From Ridgeia piscesae (lineage: Eukaryota; Annelida; Polychaeta; Sabellida; Siboglinidae), in assembly GCA_025642075.2 (NCBI GenBank), contig JAODUO010000080.1, forward strand, positions 62,001-126,000: a DNA stretch of 64,000 bases. The letters run 5' to 3'. The notes beneath the pieces were generated by a model, which was given only the letters and a program-made list of their open reading frames with translations, had not been told where the DNA came from and searched no databases. Positions 26,150-39,668 of the stretch are shown here, piece by piece (positions within the stretch are counted from its first letter, which is position 1; every line of letters starts with the position of its first letter). The translations under genes and the position numbers were made by a program.

Positions 26150-26170
26150 CTCATTTGGTGTCTCTGGCAT
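26150..26170 (-). CDS. BCAR1: p130Cas/BCAR1-like, N-terminal coding part of upstream exon (MPETPNE)
   Basis: Short coding end of an exon on the minus strand. The ATG at 26170-26168 sits in CCAAAATGC, with a favourable A at -3. It gives seven residues, MPETPNE, before a strong donor GAG|GTAAGAAT; the phase-0 end joins exactly to MVLAKALYDN of the SH3 exon. Vertebrate CAS genes also put a few isoform-specific N-terminal residues on a separate exon before VLAKALYDN, which supports the model. The same frame is open upstream to the acceptor at 26203 (eleven more codons, no stop), so the start could lie further upstream on an exon not recognised here; I chose this ATG because it is the first one in the exon. 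The link to the next exon is by splice signals, phase and family precedent, without transcript evidence. Confidence 0.6.
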
Positions 26171-26203
26171 TTTGGCTGGACAGTTTCTCTTGGGGTGAAA
26201 CCC
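26150..26203 (-). other. BCAR1: Whole upstream exon of the CAS gene (5' UTR part plus start)
   Basis: The 54-base exon is bounded by an acceptor (ACTTTTGTAG before 26203, after a T-rich tract) and the donor GTAAGAAT after 26150. Having an acceptor means it is internal and that at least one more 5' exon exists at higher coordinates. The 33 bases before the ATG are in frame with it and could be untranslated or coding. Confidence 0.6.
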
Positions 26204-26423
26204 CTACAAAAGTAAACATTTGAATAAGTCAACAAAGTCAGGTCACATTAAAAAAATAGTCAGACATACAATGAGAGAAATACAAATTTCCTAAAAAATT
26301 ATTATGATGTAATTTGAAAATGTGCACATGTTGCTGGAATGATCCAGAAGAAAGCAGAACAATTATCCACAACTTACTTACATATAGTACTTCAGTAACA
26401 TGAGAAAGTAAACTTGTTTACTA

Positions 26424-26500
26424 AACAAGATATGACACAAAACAAGATTTTTTTATTATGACACTAAGCAAGATATGACACTAAACAAGATACGACACAT
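26424..26500. repeat. Short degenerate 16-bp repeat (AACAAGATATGACACT)
   Basis: Four imperfect copies of ACAAGATATGACACTAA-like sequence. Confidence 0.6.
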
Positions 26501-27118
26501 GAGTTACAACATTTTAGATAAGTTTAGATGGCTACCTGATCAATGCAACATTAACTTCTAAATACAAATTAAGCCTTGGGAAATATGTCCACATCAAGCT
26601 GCCCCCAAAGGCCTGCTACCTGCAGTGCACTGTTTTATGGCTTCACGTTGACCACAACATAACCTGGATCATTTACCCCACTGGTTGACTGGACATTGTC
26701 CAGGTAACCAAAAACAAACGGTGATTGTTTGTGGACAACTTATGAGGTGAGACGACTAATCACTCAGTTAGCTGGTTGTATATCAATCTCAGGTTCCCTT
26801 CAGCATTCAAGGTCCTTAAGAAGGTAATGACTTGGAAATATATTGACCACCTAAGATGACACCATCAAGCAAGGACTGAATGGACACAGTACATGAAGAT
26901 GCACTGAGGGGACATTGTGTTGGCTGGCTAATGACCACAACACTAGCTACCTCCTGCAGGGACAAGGTGGTTCAACCACTCACCACAACCCTGCCTAGTC
27001 ATTGGTTGGCTTGTGAAACCAACCCAGGGAATGCCTGGGTGATAAACCCCATTGGCACACTTGGTTACAATGTAGGAAACTGTCTATGCCAGCGACTGAA
27101 TCACACAGTAACATTCCT

Positions 27119-27234
27119 GTGCAGTGCAGTGCAGTGCAGTGCAGTGCAGTGCAGTGCAGTGCAGTGCAGTGCAGTGCAGTGCAGTGCAGTGCAGTGCAGT
27201 GCAGTGCAGTGCAGTGCAGTGCAGTGCAGTGCAG
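27119..27234. repeat. (GCAGT)n microsatellite
   Basis: About 23 perfect copies of GCAGT. The right edge runs into an 11-base inverted repeat, GTGCAGGCACT at 27229-27239 and AGTGCCTGCAC at 27272-27282. The frame through it (CSAVQ repeat) is not a gene. Confidence 0.97.
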
Positions 27235-30200
27235 GCACTATAACAGGCACTGTGCTGTCATAATATTAGGCAGTGCCTGCACCTGTACAGGCACCAGCAT
27301 CAAAGTCTGACAACTGTACTGAGGAGGAATTTGTTGTATAACCACCTCTCATTAAGAAAGAGTTTAACATAAGGAGGAATATTTATAACTGAATCTCATG
27401 AACTAAGAGGTTAATGTCATCTCAAATATAAACCCAGGATATTTGTTCCACTTACTAATGACATCACTGATACAACCTCCTCTAAATTATCACCACCATC
27501 GATGTTACAATAGCGATTTTATTTGAACATTCAACCAATACATTCACCTGATATTTCTTTGATTTTTATGCCCACAGCCCCTGGCATTTCGTTTCCCATT
27601 GCAAGGAACACATATTGCTCTGCAAAGTACTGGTGACCCGTTCACACTGCCAGGAGACGACATCTGTCAAAGTAGACAGATGCGCTATGAATGAAAGCCC
27701 TCAAGACAAGACCCTTGCACCAGCCTGCTCTCACTACTCAACAGGCCAGAAGAAAAAACTAAATCTTTCAGCAGACAAGAAGAAAGATTTGTTAGTTCAA
27801 ATGATAGTACTTGCAGTGTTCCCATATAGCTAGCTATACATGTTTCATGTAGCATCCAGTAGTTTCTCAAAACAGAAGCTGATGATACAGGAACATAGAA
27901 ATAAAATTACCAGTAACCCACAAAATTTAACCAACCAGAATTCACTTCAGTATACATGTAACACCGTAGAGACCAATAAACGAAAGAGTATGCAATTCAT
28001 AATCAATACATGAAGCATCAAAACCATGAACCACCAAAATGGCTACAGTTTTGACACTACCAACATGAAATGTGTGCTGTTTAGTTTATTGGTCTCTAAG
28101 GCTTTGACTTCTGGAAGCAGACACGAACTCTCATAAATTCTCTGGATGAACAGAACTAAGCTCCCATGTGGGTAATAACAGTAACAAGCCCGAATGATTA
28201 TAATCTGAATATCAAAAATGTGGCCAATTGCAAATTGCCAGACCTAGGCTCTGGCAAAGGTTCAGAATCTCGTGGGAATCCTATCGCCATGTGTCAGTTT
28301 CTGCTGGTGTTGGTCATTGCTTGGTAACATTGCATTAGCACAGAAATATAAAATATAAACACAACAATTACTTAACGCCATTACTACCTTTAAACTTGGT
28401 ATAATAATTATAAAATACAGAAATTATCACATCAATTGTTGTTTCAGAAATACGGCAACTGTACTCTGTTAATAGCTCAAAGACTGCCTTGAAGAATTTT
28501 TCAAAATTTCATGTTCTTAAGCACTGAATCCCTAAAATTATTGTTAGTCTGTGCGTAGCAATGTTTAACCAACCCATCTGGTGACATTTAAATGCCTCTG
28601 CAATTGTAATTCTGCCGAAATCAGCCAACAACGTTTTGTTGATTGGTCGTGGGAGGCAAATTAGACTTCCAAATATCACCAGCTGCAGTTAGTTGGCTGT
28701 TGTATCCCAAAATAAGCCGTGGAACACATGCGTCTAATCGAGACTGTAGTACATGTCATTATGGCCCATTCTGTATGAAACTATTTTAGAAAATACATTA
28801 TTTTGATCACAGTTTTATGTATGTACCATGGCTAGTAACATAACATGTTGTGACATTTTATTTGCAATTAGACCTTTAGCTGTAACATTATTTCAATCGC
28901 TGGTCTAAATTTTAGTAGGATAAGTTTCACAAGAGATCCAACACAAGTTATAGTGAGTCTGGGTCTATGTTCTCCTGATTCGATTCCACTCTGACATATC
29001 AGTTCTGTCTCACACCACTGTACCCTCTCACTAGGGTTAACTCAATGTAATACATCTCTGTAACCAAATAGTCCATTCTGAGTTTGCCCATCTGCCATAT
29101 CTAGATATGCACATCTAGGTGATATGCCTTGGTCTAAAGGAGCGTTTGAATCAGAGGAGCAAATGTAGGATTTGTCAATGTGAGATGACTATAACAATAT
29201 GTTTAAAATATGTAAACAAATTGGGGGCACACTGGAGAAACATACTAAATTTCCAAGTACTGTGCATACACATATCCACCTTAACTTTGTATCAGAAGTT
29301 GTCTAGATGAAAGAACACTATGTATTTATCCTGTTGCACAAACGCCACTCTGGTGAAGCACTACAGTGTGACTGGCTCACTGCAATGGCCCTGCTAAGTC
29401 AGTGAACCATCCCCCACTGTGACAGACAATCACAGACATCACTGTCCACCTCCTCCGAATCCCTGCAGAGAAAGAGAGAGTTTACACTCGAGGGTACTGG
29501 ATCGAAATACACATTGAATCCTCTTGTCTCTCTGGAGCCCTGTAATTGGACTGTTGAAAAGCGTCGCTGTGGTTGGCAGTGTTTATCGCAAACACTCAAG
29601 CAACTTGTGAATAAATCGTGAGACTTGCAATGCTAGTTTGGTAGATGTGTTTATCTTTGTACTTGCCACGGTATCAGGATGGCTGAGTACACACATTTAG
29701 CCAGGACCCTAGATGCTTATAACTCATCCTTTACAATGCAGCTGGTTATCCTTACCCTGCGAACTTATTTGTGTCGAATGTTTTATAAGTCACCAGTCTA
29801 TCTTACAGTGGGGTTTAGAATGGTAAACTAATTGCGCACCGAAACCCCAAAATCACATAGATCTCTATCCTAAACAGTAAAAACACATTTGATAAGCCTG
29901 TTTTTCATCAGTATATCAGCTTGTAAATTTGTACCAGTATGCTATCATGGCCCACACTTCAAATGTAGATCAGACAACAAGTTAGAGTTGCAGTATACAA
30001 CACCAAATGAGAGCCAATGTGACTTTGAGTCACTCTCTGATTCTATCTTTTGTCAGAAGAAAAATGTCCGTACTCTTGTCAACTTGTCAAATGTAGAACT
30101 GCAATCAGTGACAGCTGGACTGGTCATTTGTCTGCACTTGCTGTGTGGTCCAGCCAGCTTGGCCACAACTGCTGTCACCGTGCCAACTGATAAAACATCA

Positions 30201-31074
30201 CAGATATTACACTGGTGTGTAACGTTTACATGGACCTAAAAATTGTGCAAACAGCATTACAATATTAAGTTTCAAAAATGTTCTTTTTAAAATGATATCA
30301 CAACATGTATGTATGGTGCACAGTTATCATGTTGCTGTTACCAAATATTTTGCCCTCAATGTCACCATTGCCAACACGTGCTCTGTAATTAGACAAAATG
30401 ATCCCTAATTAGGTGAATAAATGACCCATAATTACAAGCCTGACGTTACACATTTGCAGTTTTGCTAAGTACCCAATTTGAACGCAGTGTGTCCAGGTGA
30501 GTATCTTGGCCAATAGTGTATGGGGCTGCTAATCATATTCCGTGACTTCCCCATTGATCGTTCTTTGGTACCGTGGTCATGCTCTGGTGAGTTCTGATAA
30601 ACTATCCTGTTATCAGGCGTGATAACAATCCTACACTGCGGTAATGACACGGTATATTTGACATATGACATCTACGAGCCTCAGATGTCTGTGTTTGTAA
30701 TTCCAATGTACCCCACGACACCGACGCGCCTGTTGAATTCGCGAGACTCAACCCGTAATTGTGGTTTTTGCACAGAATTGTGGCACTGTTATTTTCAAGT
30801 AGGAGACAACATAATGGGTAACTGTGTAATTCTATACACCCAGTCGCCTGTGGACTATAATGACTAGACCTGGAACCATTTCTTGCCATGCGAGATGAAT
30901 ATGTGACTGTTTTCCTTGAGACTGCTCAGAAGCAGTGTGTACTGTGTTAAGAAAAGTGGCTAGGGGAGGGGGTGGACAAAATGGGCCAAAACAGTCATGC
31001 ATGCTGGTGTCAAATGCACTGTTCAGGGTTTCGAAGTGTGCCTGGCTGTCTTTTAATTGAATGGCATGTAATAC

Positions 31075-31140
31075 TGTGTTAATATAGTGTAATACAGCAT
31101 AAATATAGTATAATACAGCATTAACATAGTGTAATACATG
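31075..31140. repeat. Short degenerate tandem repeat (AATATAGTGTAATACAGCAT)
   Basis: Three imperfect 22-23 base copies. Confidence 0.7.
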
Positions 31141-33739
31141 TTATAGTCTTGTGGCAATATTGCTTATAATCTTTAATACAAACATTTACTCTATGCAAAC
31201 CTGTCAAACATGCGGAAATACAAAACTGCTTTGCCATGATTTTGTTTCAGTTGAGTGCCTTAAGTCCCTCAATGCATTTTACGAAGTTGGTGCTCTAGTC
31301 AGTCTGATGTATGTGACTTGTATCTCAAATGCAGTTAAGTGACTCGTACACCCTAGTTTCAGGATTTTTATTTCACAGACAATTCACACAGACACACATG
31401 CCTCCTACAAGATACAAGAAGCTTTATTTAACGTCGGTTTACATGTGAATTGATAACATTAGCTCATCTGAGCTATTTTCCAACTTGCCATAACACATCT
31501 GTTCTCTTAATGGATTGTTACATATTGACAGTGGCAATCATGTGAAGGTTTTGGTTTTATCAAAATGGCAATGGTTTGCTTTACCATCACTGATAAGCAG
31601 CAATTGTTGTTGAATGACCCAGCTGTCATTAAGCATTGTGTAACTCACAACAAATATGATATCATCTACATATACATGTATTTGACGAAGGCCGTGAGAA
31701 ACAGCCAAAATATTTGTAGATTCAATTAAGTTTTTGCTGATTCACTGTGTGGTAAACAAAGTCTGACGGAACAAGCAACCAAAACGTACACCCCTTCAGA
31801 GAACAGTTAAAGAGAAGGCAAAAACATACGAATGTCTTTTAGAAGTTAACCAGGTTTTTTAATCACTAACATGTCCACTTGTATTAAGCTAAATTTTCAA
31901 TTTAATTTGATCAGCATACATTTTGTGGGTCACAAATATAACTTTTTTTACATGGGATATTATAGTAAATTAGTTACCGATCACTGAGGACGGACAATAC
32001 CATATAGCGACAGAATACTGTTCACTCAGCTTTACCTTGAAGCCATAGACCTTAGTACGGCACCTGACAGATGGCAATTAAAGATCAACATTTATACTGC
32101 TAAAATATTAATACATGTCTACCAACAGTGTACCTGTACGTGTACAAATGATAAATGAAGATAGCCGCACTGTCTGCTGGAATGTTTCCATAGATGTCCC
32201 AGCATTAGAATAAGAGCCACTACTATATAACAATAACAAAATAACAATGACGGGCTGAACTACAGGGTTATCAGCTCTGTACAGTTTGGTTTAAATAACA
32301 AATTGTTATTTAGTTTATTACCTTAATGGGAGCAACTGGATATCCTCAGTGGTGTTTGCATGGAAGCAACCTTCAGGTAACAATTTGCCTGCAGGACGCC
32401 TGCCTTGTTGGCAATACCTGCCCCTACAGAGTCTGTACACTGTATGCTGTGTATATACCCCAACAGGGTCATAAATCAAGACTGACATGATGGTTACTCA
32501 CTGCCCCAGTTCAACCCAACTAAACAGCAGTAAACAAGAAGTGATGACTAGTTGTTTGGGTATTTAGTTTGGTTAATCCCTTACAAAACATCACCACTAC
32601 AGGCCTAATTCACAGGACCAGGTGGTAAATAATCCAACATGCCAAAAGTCTAACTGTGTGTCTACAAGTGCCAAGAAAGTAACTGACGTAATCTAGTATA
32701 AATTCTACACTGATGTGTGTAAACTATTCAAATACGTTGAATGTGTTCGCTGAATAAGTAACTCAGATTTTCTAAGAGAATCTCTGGTGATAAAATCCAG
32801 TTAAACACGGTTTCAACAACTGTAATGTTTTGTTATAATCTGAACCATTTGTAGGAAAACAACAAACGTAAACATGGTTTATATTCAGGTAAATAAATGT
32901 GCAAGGCCATTTTATGCGAGTAGATATACAATGACGAATCCGTTGGCATTCCAGCCAGTTGGCACGTTATAAATCCAACTAATTTATTCTATATAAACAG
33001 CACTATTTCAAACTGGAATTCCTACGGTGTGCGTGGACCTTTGTCGTACCTGGGCGCGACATTACTTCTTCAATGCGGTGAAGTCCATTAAACTCTGCGA
33101 TCAGTGAGACAACCAAGGAACAGATCCCTACCCTGCTCAAAAGGTCATAAATAAAGCTGTGCTGACATTTGTAGACTTCTGGAGGTGTTGAGCTGCCACA
33201 GTGAATAATAGGACGTTTACCTGGCCAAAACACCTGACAGGTGGCAAGGTTAAAGTTCACAATCGATGGTTATTGGTCAGTAGAACATAGCCCATAATCA
33301 CACAGACTTTCTGTCTACCATGCAAACATGGTTCTGTATTATTTATGTTGATAGGCACCTGAGCATGTAACTTGTTCGTTGGGCTAACATTTCCTGTCAA
33401 TACACTGTACAAACAATATGGCCATTTAAACATCAATACTGAGCTATATCCTAAAGCAGTCTTGACATTAATCAATAACAACGCTACCTTGTTGAAATAA
33501 ATGTCTGACATAATGTCCCAAAGGCAATAATAGTTCTATAACATTATCCGCCATGCTTGTGGCGCACCCTGTGTACAACAAAGAAACCCTATTATTGGTG
33601 GGAGCCGGGGGGCGTTGTTGTGCACGCAGTTGGCAGATGGTTGTTTAAAATACAGCTGCACTAAAGGCGCCTGGATGGGTCCTAGACGAAACTTGATGCA
33701 CTTGAAAATGTTTAACGAAATGATGACTCAGAGCACTAA

Positions 33740-33975
33740 AAGATGACACAGGAGATGGACAGTGACATAGACAATGACACCGACAGTGACATGAGCAGGG
33801 GCACAGTCAGTGACACATTGTCACAGGCAATGATCCAGACAGTGACACAGGCAGTGACACAGACAATGACATAACACATGTATACAATATCACAGTCAGT
33901 GACACAGACTGTGACACAAATGTGTCACAGGCAATAGCACAGATATTAACACATACAATGACACATTAACACAGA
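33740..33975. repeat. Degenerate 12-bp repeat (ACAGACAGTGAC type)
   Basis: About 20 imperfect copies of a CAGTGACACAGA-like dodecamer; phase is kept for runs of several copies and then slips. It is an old, decaying minisatellite. Confidence 0.75.
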
Positions 33976-36000
33976 CAGCAACACCATGATAACGCTGACG
34001 ATAACGCAGACAATAATCGAGATGACGCAACCCACAAAAGTGTCCTCTTTACAGGACAGTCAGCTGACGACCCACTATCAACATGTGTAGACACTGACAC
34101 GAGGACTTTGAATCAGTGCACTGTAGAGACGGAATGGAACCTTTTTGGCCCGAGCAGGGTGACAACTGCTTCCATTTCTCTACAACTGATTCGTAATATG
34201 TAGCAGAACTTTGAAAATGAAAACCTACAACAGCTGTGTTCATTCTGACCATGAAAGAATTATATTCGCAACTTGATATGGAAGTTTATTCAAAACATTG
34301 TACCCAAAACATTGTTAACTACAATAAAACACAATACAAACAGGCAAATTTAACTATAATACTCTAAGGTCTGGAAGGGACAATTCACACTGTCAAATGA
34401 AGGTTTTGTTTATTCTATCATGTTTACAACCCTATTTCACCACTGGGTAAACATTTCTGCCACAATTTTTTGGGATGAAAGCTTGCAGCTATCAAACAGA
34501 TTCACCGGCATGACTGTGCTACATTTCCTTGCTATGACCTGGGTTTGGTATCAGATGTACAGGTTTTTCCACAAGGAACCAACATATTCTTTTACATTGA
34601 ATGCTTCAGAAGTCATTGGCCTTGAATACAATACAAATGCTATTAAGTACTGGTTTAAGAGTTAACTGACGTACGCAGCAACGTTATAATACTACAGGTG
34701 TATTATCAAACTGACTGCGGTATAGAATTACCCACTATACAACATACAAACAATCAAGTGTAATAATTACAGGGCAGTATCGTACGTTCGTTTCTGGTTC
34801 AACTAGTTTTCTTGAATGAAATGTGTGTGACTGCGACATGAACAAGTACTTAGAAATGTAGGTTTTAAAGACACTAGATTGGACCAAGTGAACTTCAATC
34901 AATCAGACACTAACCTAAGGCAGTACTATTGTAATTTAAACCTGCTCTGTCGTCTGGCTAAGGCCATCGCAAAAAGTGCAGACGTTCAATATTCAACGAC
35001 ATTTTCGTCGTTACAAGTGACAATTTGTCAAACCGACTGCCTTCAACACAATGAATGTGTAGCAAGAAAAGTAAACAGTTTGAACACACGAACATATGTT
35101 TAATATTATAATGCATTCGCGTGAAGATTCCAATTTAGAACATTACTTGACCTGATACCTGGGCATGAATTAGACAAGTTGACAGTGTGTTTGATGTAAT
35201 TAAAATAATTCACTTTTTTGTCTTAAGAGGGATATTCATCACACAATTCATGACCATATTTAAGATATGTAAAGGACTGTCAAAGAAGACAACTGAAATG
35301 CAAAATGTAACAACAATAAAAAACCTGATTCTGCAATTTGTAAATATGCCAGAATGTTATAGTGGGTTATAACTATGTTGGTTTGCTTTTTGGTGAATTA
35401 TTTATCTGGAATGAGACAAGGAAAACACATATATCTTGTACATTATTGTCTTTGGCAGATACCCAGTACAACACTGTTATCAAAGGTAGGGTAATTCAAA
35501 TACAGTTCACCTTCAGGCATGGTCAGCACCAGTTGGACAAAGTGACACTGACAAATAACCACAGACAGGAGAAACTCCCACCATGCTGTGGGAGCTCATT
35601 AAAATTACCATATGTCCCATAACTTTGCCCTAGCCCCCTGGGGACAAGCCTAGCACCTCCCACAGGGAGAGTTTAAGGCCTTGATTCTTATCAGCTTTCT
35701 GGGGAGGTTTATTAGGAAGCTGGGTGTCTTTATTGGTGTCTTCAATACACCCCAGCTGTCACTGTGCCACCTTGGTGACACCAAGAGTGTGCCCAGGGTG
35801 TGAGAGCATTCAACCAGCCTGGACACTTGACCTGAGGACCAGTGCAGTGAACCACGGCAAAGTCCAATGTTTGGCCAGCCAGTAGATTCACTTTAGGTGA
35901 CGCTGGTGTCAAAATATTTACAGTAGTGGAAAACATGAAAACAATCAGCTGTCAGAGGCAGACTGTAGTTGTCTTGTATGGAGGTTGGATGGAGAGAGGT

Positions 36001-36070
36001 GGGTTAATAATAATAATGTTTTAAATGATTGAATATATATATATATATATATTTGTATGATCCCACATTA

Positions 36071-36137
<67 letters not shown>

Positions 36138-36160
36138 TAAAACATTATTATTATCCAAAC

Positions 36161-36225
<65 letters not shown>

Positions 36226-36300
36226 GTTAATAATAATAATGTTTAAAATGATTGAATATATATATAATTATGTAATGTATGTGGGATCATACAAATTTAA
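36001..36300. repeat. AT dinucleotide tracts embedded in direct and inverted copies of a short element
   Basis: Two (AT)n tracts are framed by three copies of a GGTTAATAATAATAATG-type segment: direct at 36001 and 36224, inverted at about 36131-36155. The 18-base ATTTGTATGATCCCACAT (36051-36068) returns as a perfect reverse complement at 36279-36296. The arrangement suggests fold-back duplication or a MITE insertion with microsatellite growth. Confidence 0.85.
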
Positions 36301-39300
36301 AACATCTAATGGCTGTAAATTCCGGGACAACATGATTCATGTCAAGGCAGTAACGTAATCGGCACAAAAATTTGATCTTTCACAAGGAAATGGAACCACA
36401 ACTATATCTACATCTCATATGCCTAACAGATTAACGTGTGTTTCTGGTTAACCTCCTGATACTGCCAAATGTAGTCACGTCTCTAGAGGTTCTTGAAAAT
36501 GAAAAATATAATTTCTTATAACGCTACATTCTTCCAAGGCATCCAGGCACACAGAAACTAACCCAGAAATATTTGCTGTCCAAAATGCAAGATACACAAC
36601 TGTACCATTTGTCTGAAGAAATCGCAGATTATATATTCATCTCCTGAGTACAATCACCAAGAAAACTACCCAGTGCCTACATGCATCCTACTCGAAAACA
36701 TTTCCACCATGAAAATAATAAAATAAAGAAAGCATATTCAGCCTACCAATGGTTCAATACCACAGCAAGTAACCGAAATATTATTCTCATTGGGCATACA
36801 ATGAAAACTACTAGACAGAAAGTTAAACATGAAGTTGAAAGTAAATAGTAAAGCTGGAACAGCAGGTGTGTTGTTTAGTAGACGCAAGGTTCCAATGAGA
36901 CATCTAATGAGACAACTATTCTGTCTCACTTACAGTCACCTGTCTCAGTCCTTGACAACCAGCCAGGACTTGAGGTATTCAGCATTGCAGCCAAGAAACC
37001 ACCTCAGTGTAGGCCAGACAGGTCAGGTCGCCCACCTGCTGCTGGTTATAGGCAACTGAAGTAAGCCTGTGGTTCGGTGACATATCACCTAGGTGACTCA
37101 CTCACTGACAAATGTCCCCACATTTCACAACACCCAATGGCACTCGCAGTCACACGGTACCTTTGTCGACCTCACAGAATTCTCTTGGTATACAATAACT
37201 ATACATGCTGTATGTATGTGGTATTTCACCACAGATGTATACTCAATGCCTCTAGATCCTGACGTTAAACTGGACCATGTTGATATACCAATACTTCCTG
37301 TTAGCGAGCGTTTACTTACCTCATTACACCCAAGCTGACTCATATTTACAACTTTACAACTGTAACATGGCCAATCCTGTAAAAAGAATGTAAACTTACC
37401 TTTATGAACTGACCCAGCCAGTAAACACCCTTCAAACACACCACTGACTTGGTTTGAAATACTCACCACTAGTCCAACTCGTCGTCACTCAATGGTTATA
37501 CATGTCCTCAGGTTTAACGTCTCACTTTAATGTCACTCAGTCTAAATGTATTCCTGTGTCAGGTCTTAATATATTCCTGTGTCCGAGGTCGTGTTTGTCC
37601 TTACAACTTGTAGTACAAGCAATGGTGTCAACACAGAACTCCAGCAAGAACCCACAGACAGATATTTCCAGAACAGCTGTACCAACTGACAGCCACTTGC
37701 TCTGACTACTCTACGTGTGAACGGTGTGACTCAAGTTCTGCCTGCCAACCGTGACGTTGACCTACTTTACAGCTGTACAGGGGAGCAGCGGTTAACTGAA
37801 GTATGCCTACAGAGGTATTCTGCTTATTGACGTGTGCCTATTCACGGTTTACAGACTCGGGAGACCGTGATGGTATAACACATACAGCATGTTCACCAGA
37901 CCGTGACGACTGATAGCAACTTGACGGAATCAGAGCTCGTTTTGACTAGTGTCATCTCCTCAAAAACTATTCATCTATCAATTGGTCTCGGAAACAGATA
38001 ACATGGGTCGCATTACAAATCACCATTTATTTAATTTCAATCTTATCTGCCCGTGATAACATCAAGACATGTTTGAATGTGAAATGAGATGCAATTTGGA
38101 AGGAACGTACCATCTGCAAAGGCCCCTATCAGCTTTGTTCTTGTTTTGCCTGCGTGCGTGAGATTCGATGGTAATGCTATACTTAAAAGCACTCCTGTCA
38201 ACTACAGCAACTTGTGCCCCACGAAGATGCAATTATGTGGCGAATTTTGATAACACACGTCTTCATAATCGGCGACTGGCTGTTAGAAATCACACAAGTA
38301 TTGAACACGCATCGCCATCATTCACAAAGTGGTGCAGCTTGTCATGCAATTGTACGGTATTAGCTATGACAACAGATGCCATCTTTTACACGGTTGCTTG
38401 TCAGTTACTTGTCGCCAGGGAGCACCTGTCACCTCAAAAAGTCATTTCGTGAGTACCACATCTAGGATATCAATACAATTTCACAGAGCCATCTGTCTTG
38501 AGAGAGGACTGTTTGTGTCAAACAAGTCAGTCATTACAACTTGGACCATACATAGTTGGTCTGGGATTAGACATGTTCTACTTTTGTGCCAGTTTATCTG
38601 CATAATGAAGTCTACATTTACGTAAGTGCTCAACTCGTGAAATATGATAGTTCAACTTGGTTGACCTTGGCATCTGTTGTAGGATAAATATATTTTTATT
38701 TATAATAAAAATACTGTGGTATTTTATGTTCTTCAGGTGAAATCATTCATCTGTCTTCCAAACCAAAATATTTTCCTTGGTTAAAATCTACTGCTTTAAA
38801 TTAAACGGACCACTTTGTTATTTCGTAAACTATTTACCTCTCAGGTTTCTTTTTTCCATATACACGGAAATACAGAAAAAAGTATTTTGAAAAGTAAATA
38901 ATTTACTAAATAACATGAACCAAGATACCGTATTACTACATTCCACAACCACTCTGTTATTTAACATTTCAACTGTCCGATGCTGTGAATCAAATTCTAG
39001 CATAATCACTGCCACTACTCTCCATTACTGATGTGCCAACTTAGATACAGTGTATACAATATGGTCTAGTCCACATTTGGCCCATGAGAATCAACTGCAC
39101 TGTCCTGGTTTCAGTAGGTGTGTGACCGGTGAAGTGTCTGTTGGTAAGAAACTCCAGCCTGTTTGATAGTCTTGTATTTTGTGATCATGCTGTAGCACAT
39201 AACTACTTAGTCATTGTGCATAAAAGTGTGACTAGTCTATGCATAAGAACTAAACAAACACTGTATAATCATGTCTTGTGTGAGAGCTGGAACATGTCCA

Positions 39301-39594
39301 CACCGCATCCGCATTTGTGAACTACTTGTAGTGTGTTTTATAACGAATCTATTTTCACCATAATTACAGTTTCTCAAATTATTTTAATACCTTACTTTAT
39401 TATTAACTTATTAATATATTTTATTATTTATTTTATTTTATCAAATTATTTACTGCTGATAAGCTTAGGTTATGCATTAGGATTTTTAGAAGCTTTATTT
39501 AATTATCTATTTATTATCATTTAACATTTCGCTTTTTGTGTAAGTTTAATTAATTACATATATTTTAGATATTTATGATTTACATTTTGTTGTT

Positions 39595-39668
39595 GTATTT
39601 TATGTGCCTCTGAGTGGAAGTTCATTCTGGATACATGGCGCTTTACAAATAAAATTATTATTATTATA
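39595..39668 (+). mobile_element. 3' end of a LINE or SINE (GGCGCTTTACAAATAAAATTATT tail)
   Basis: GGCGCTTTACAAATAAAA followed by a TTATTATTATTA microsatellite is a common 3' terminus of invertebrate retroelements. The AT-rich 250 bases to the left have no recognisable body. Confidence 0.55.

Noticed and set aside
26880..27310. Cys/Ser/Ala/Val/Gln pentapeptide repeat protein
   Set aside because: Translation of (GCAGT)n; no start context or homology.
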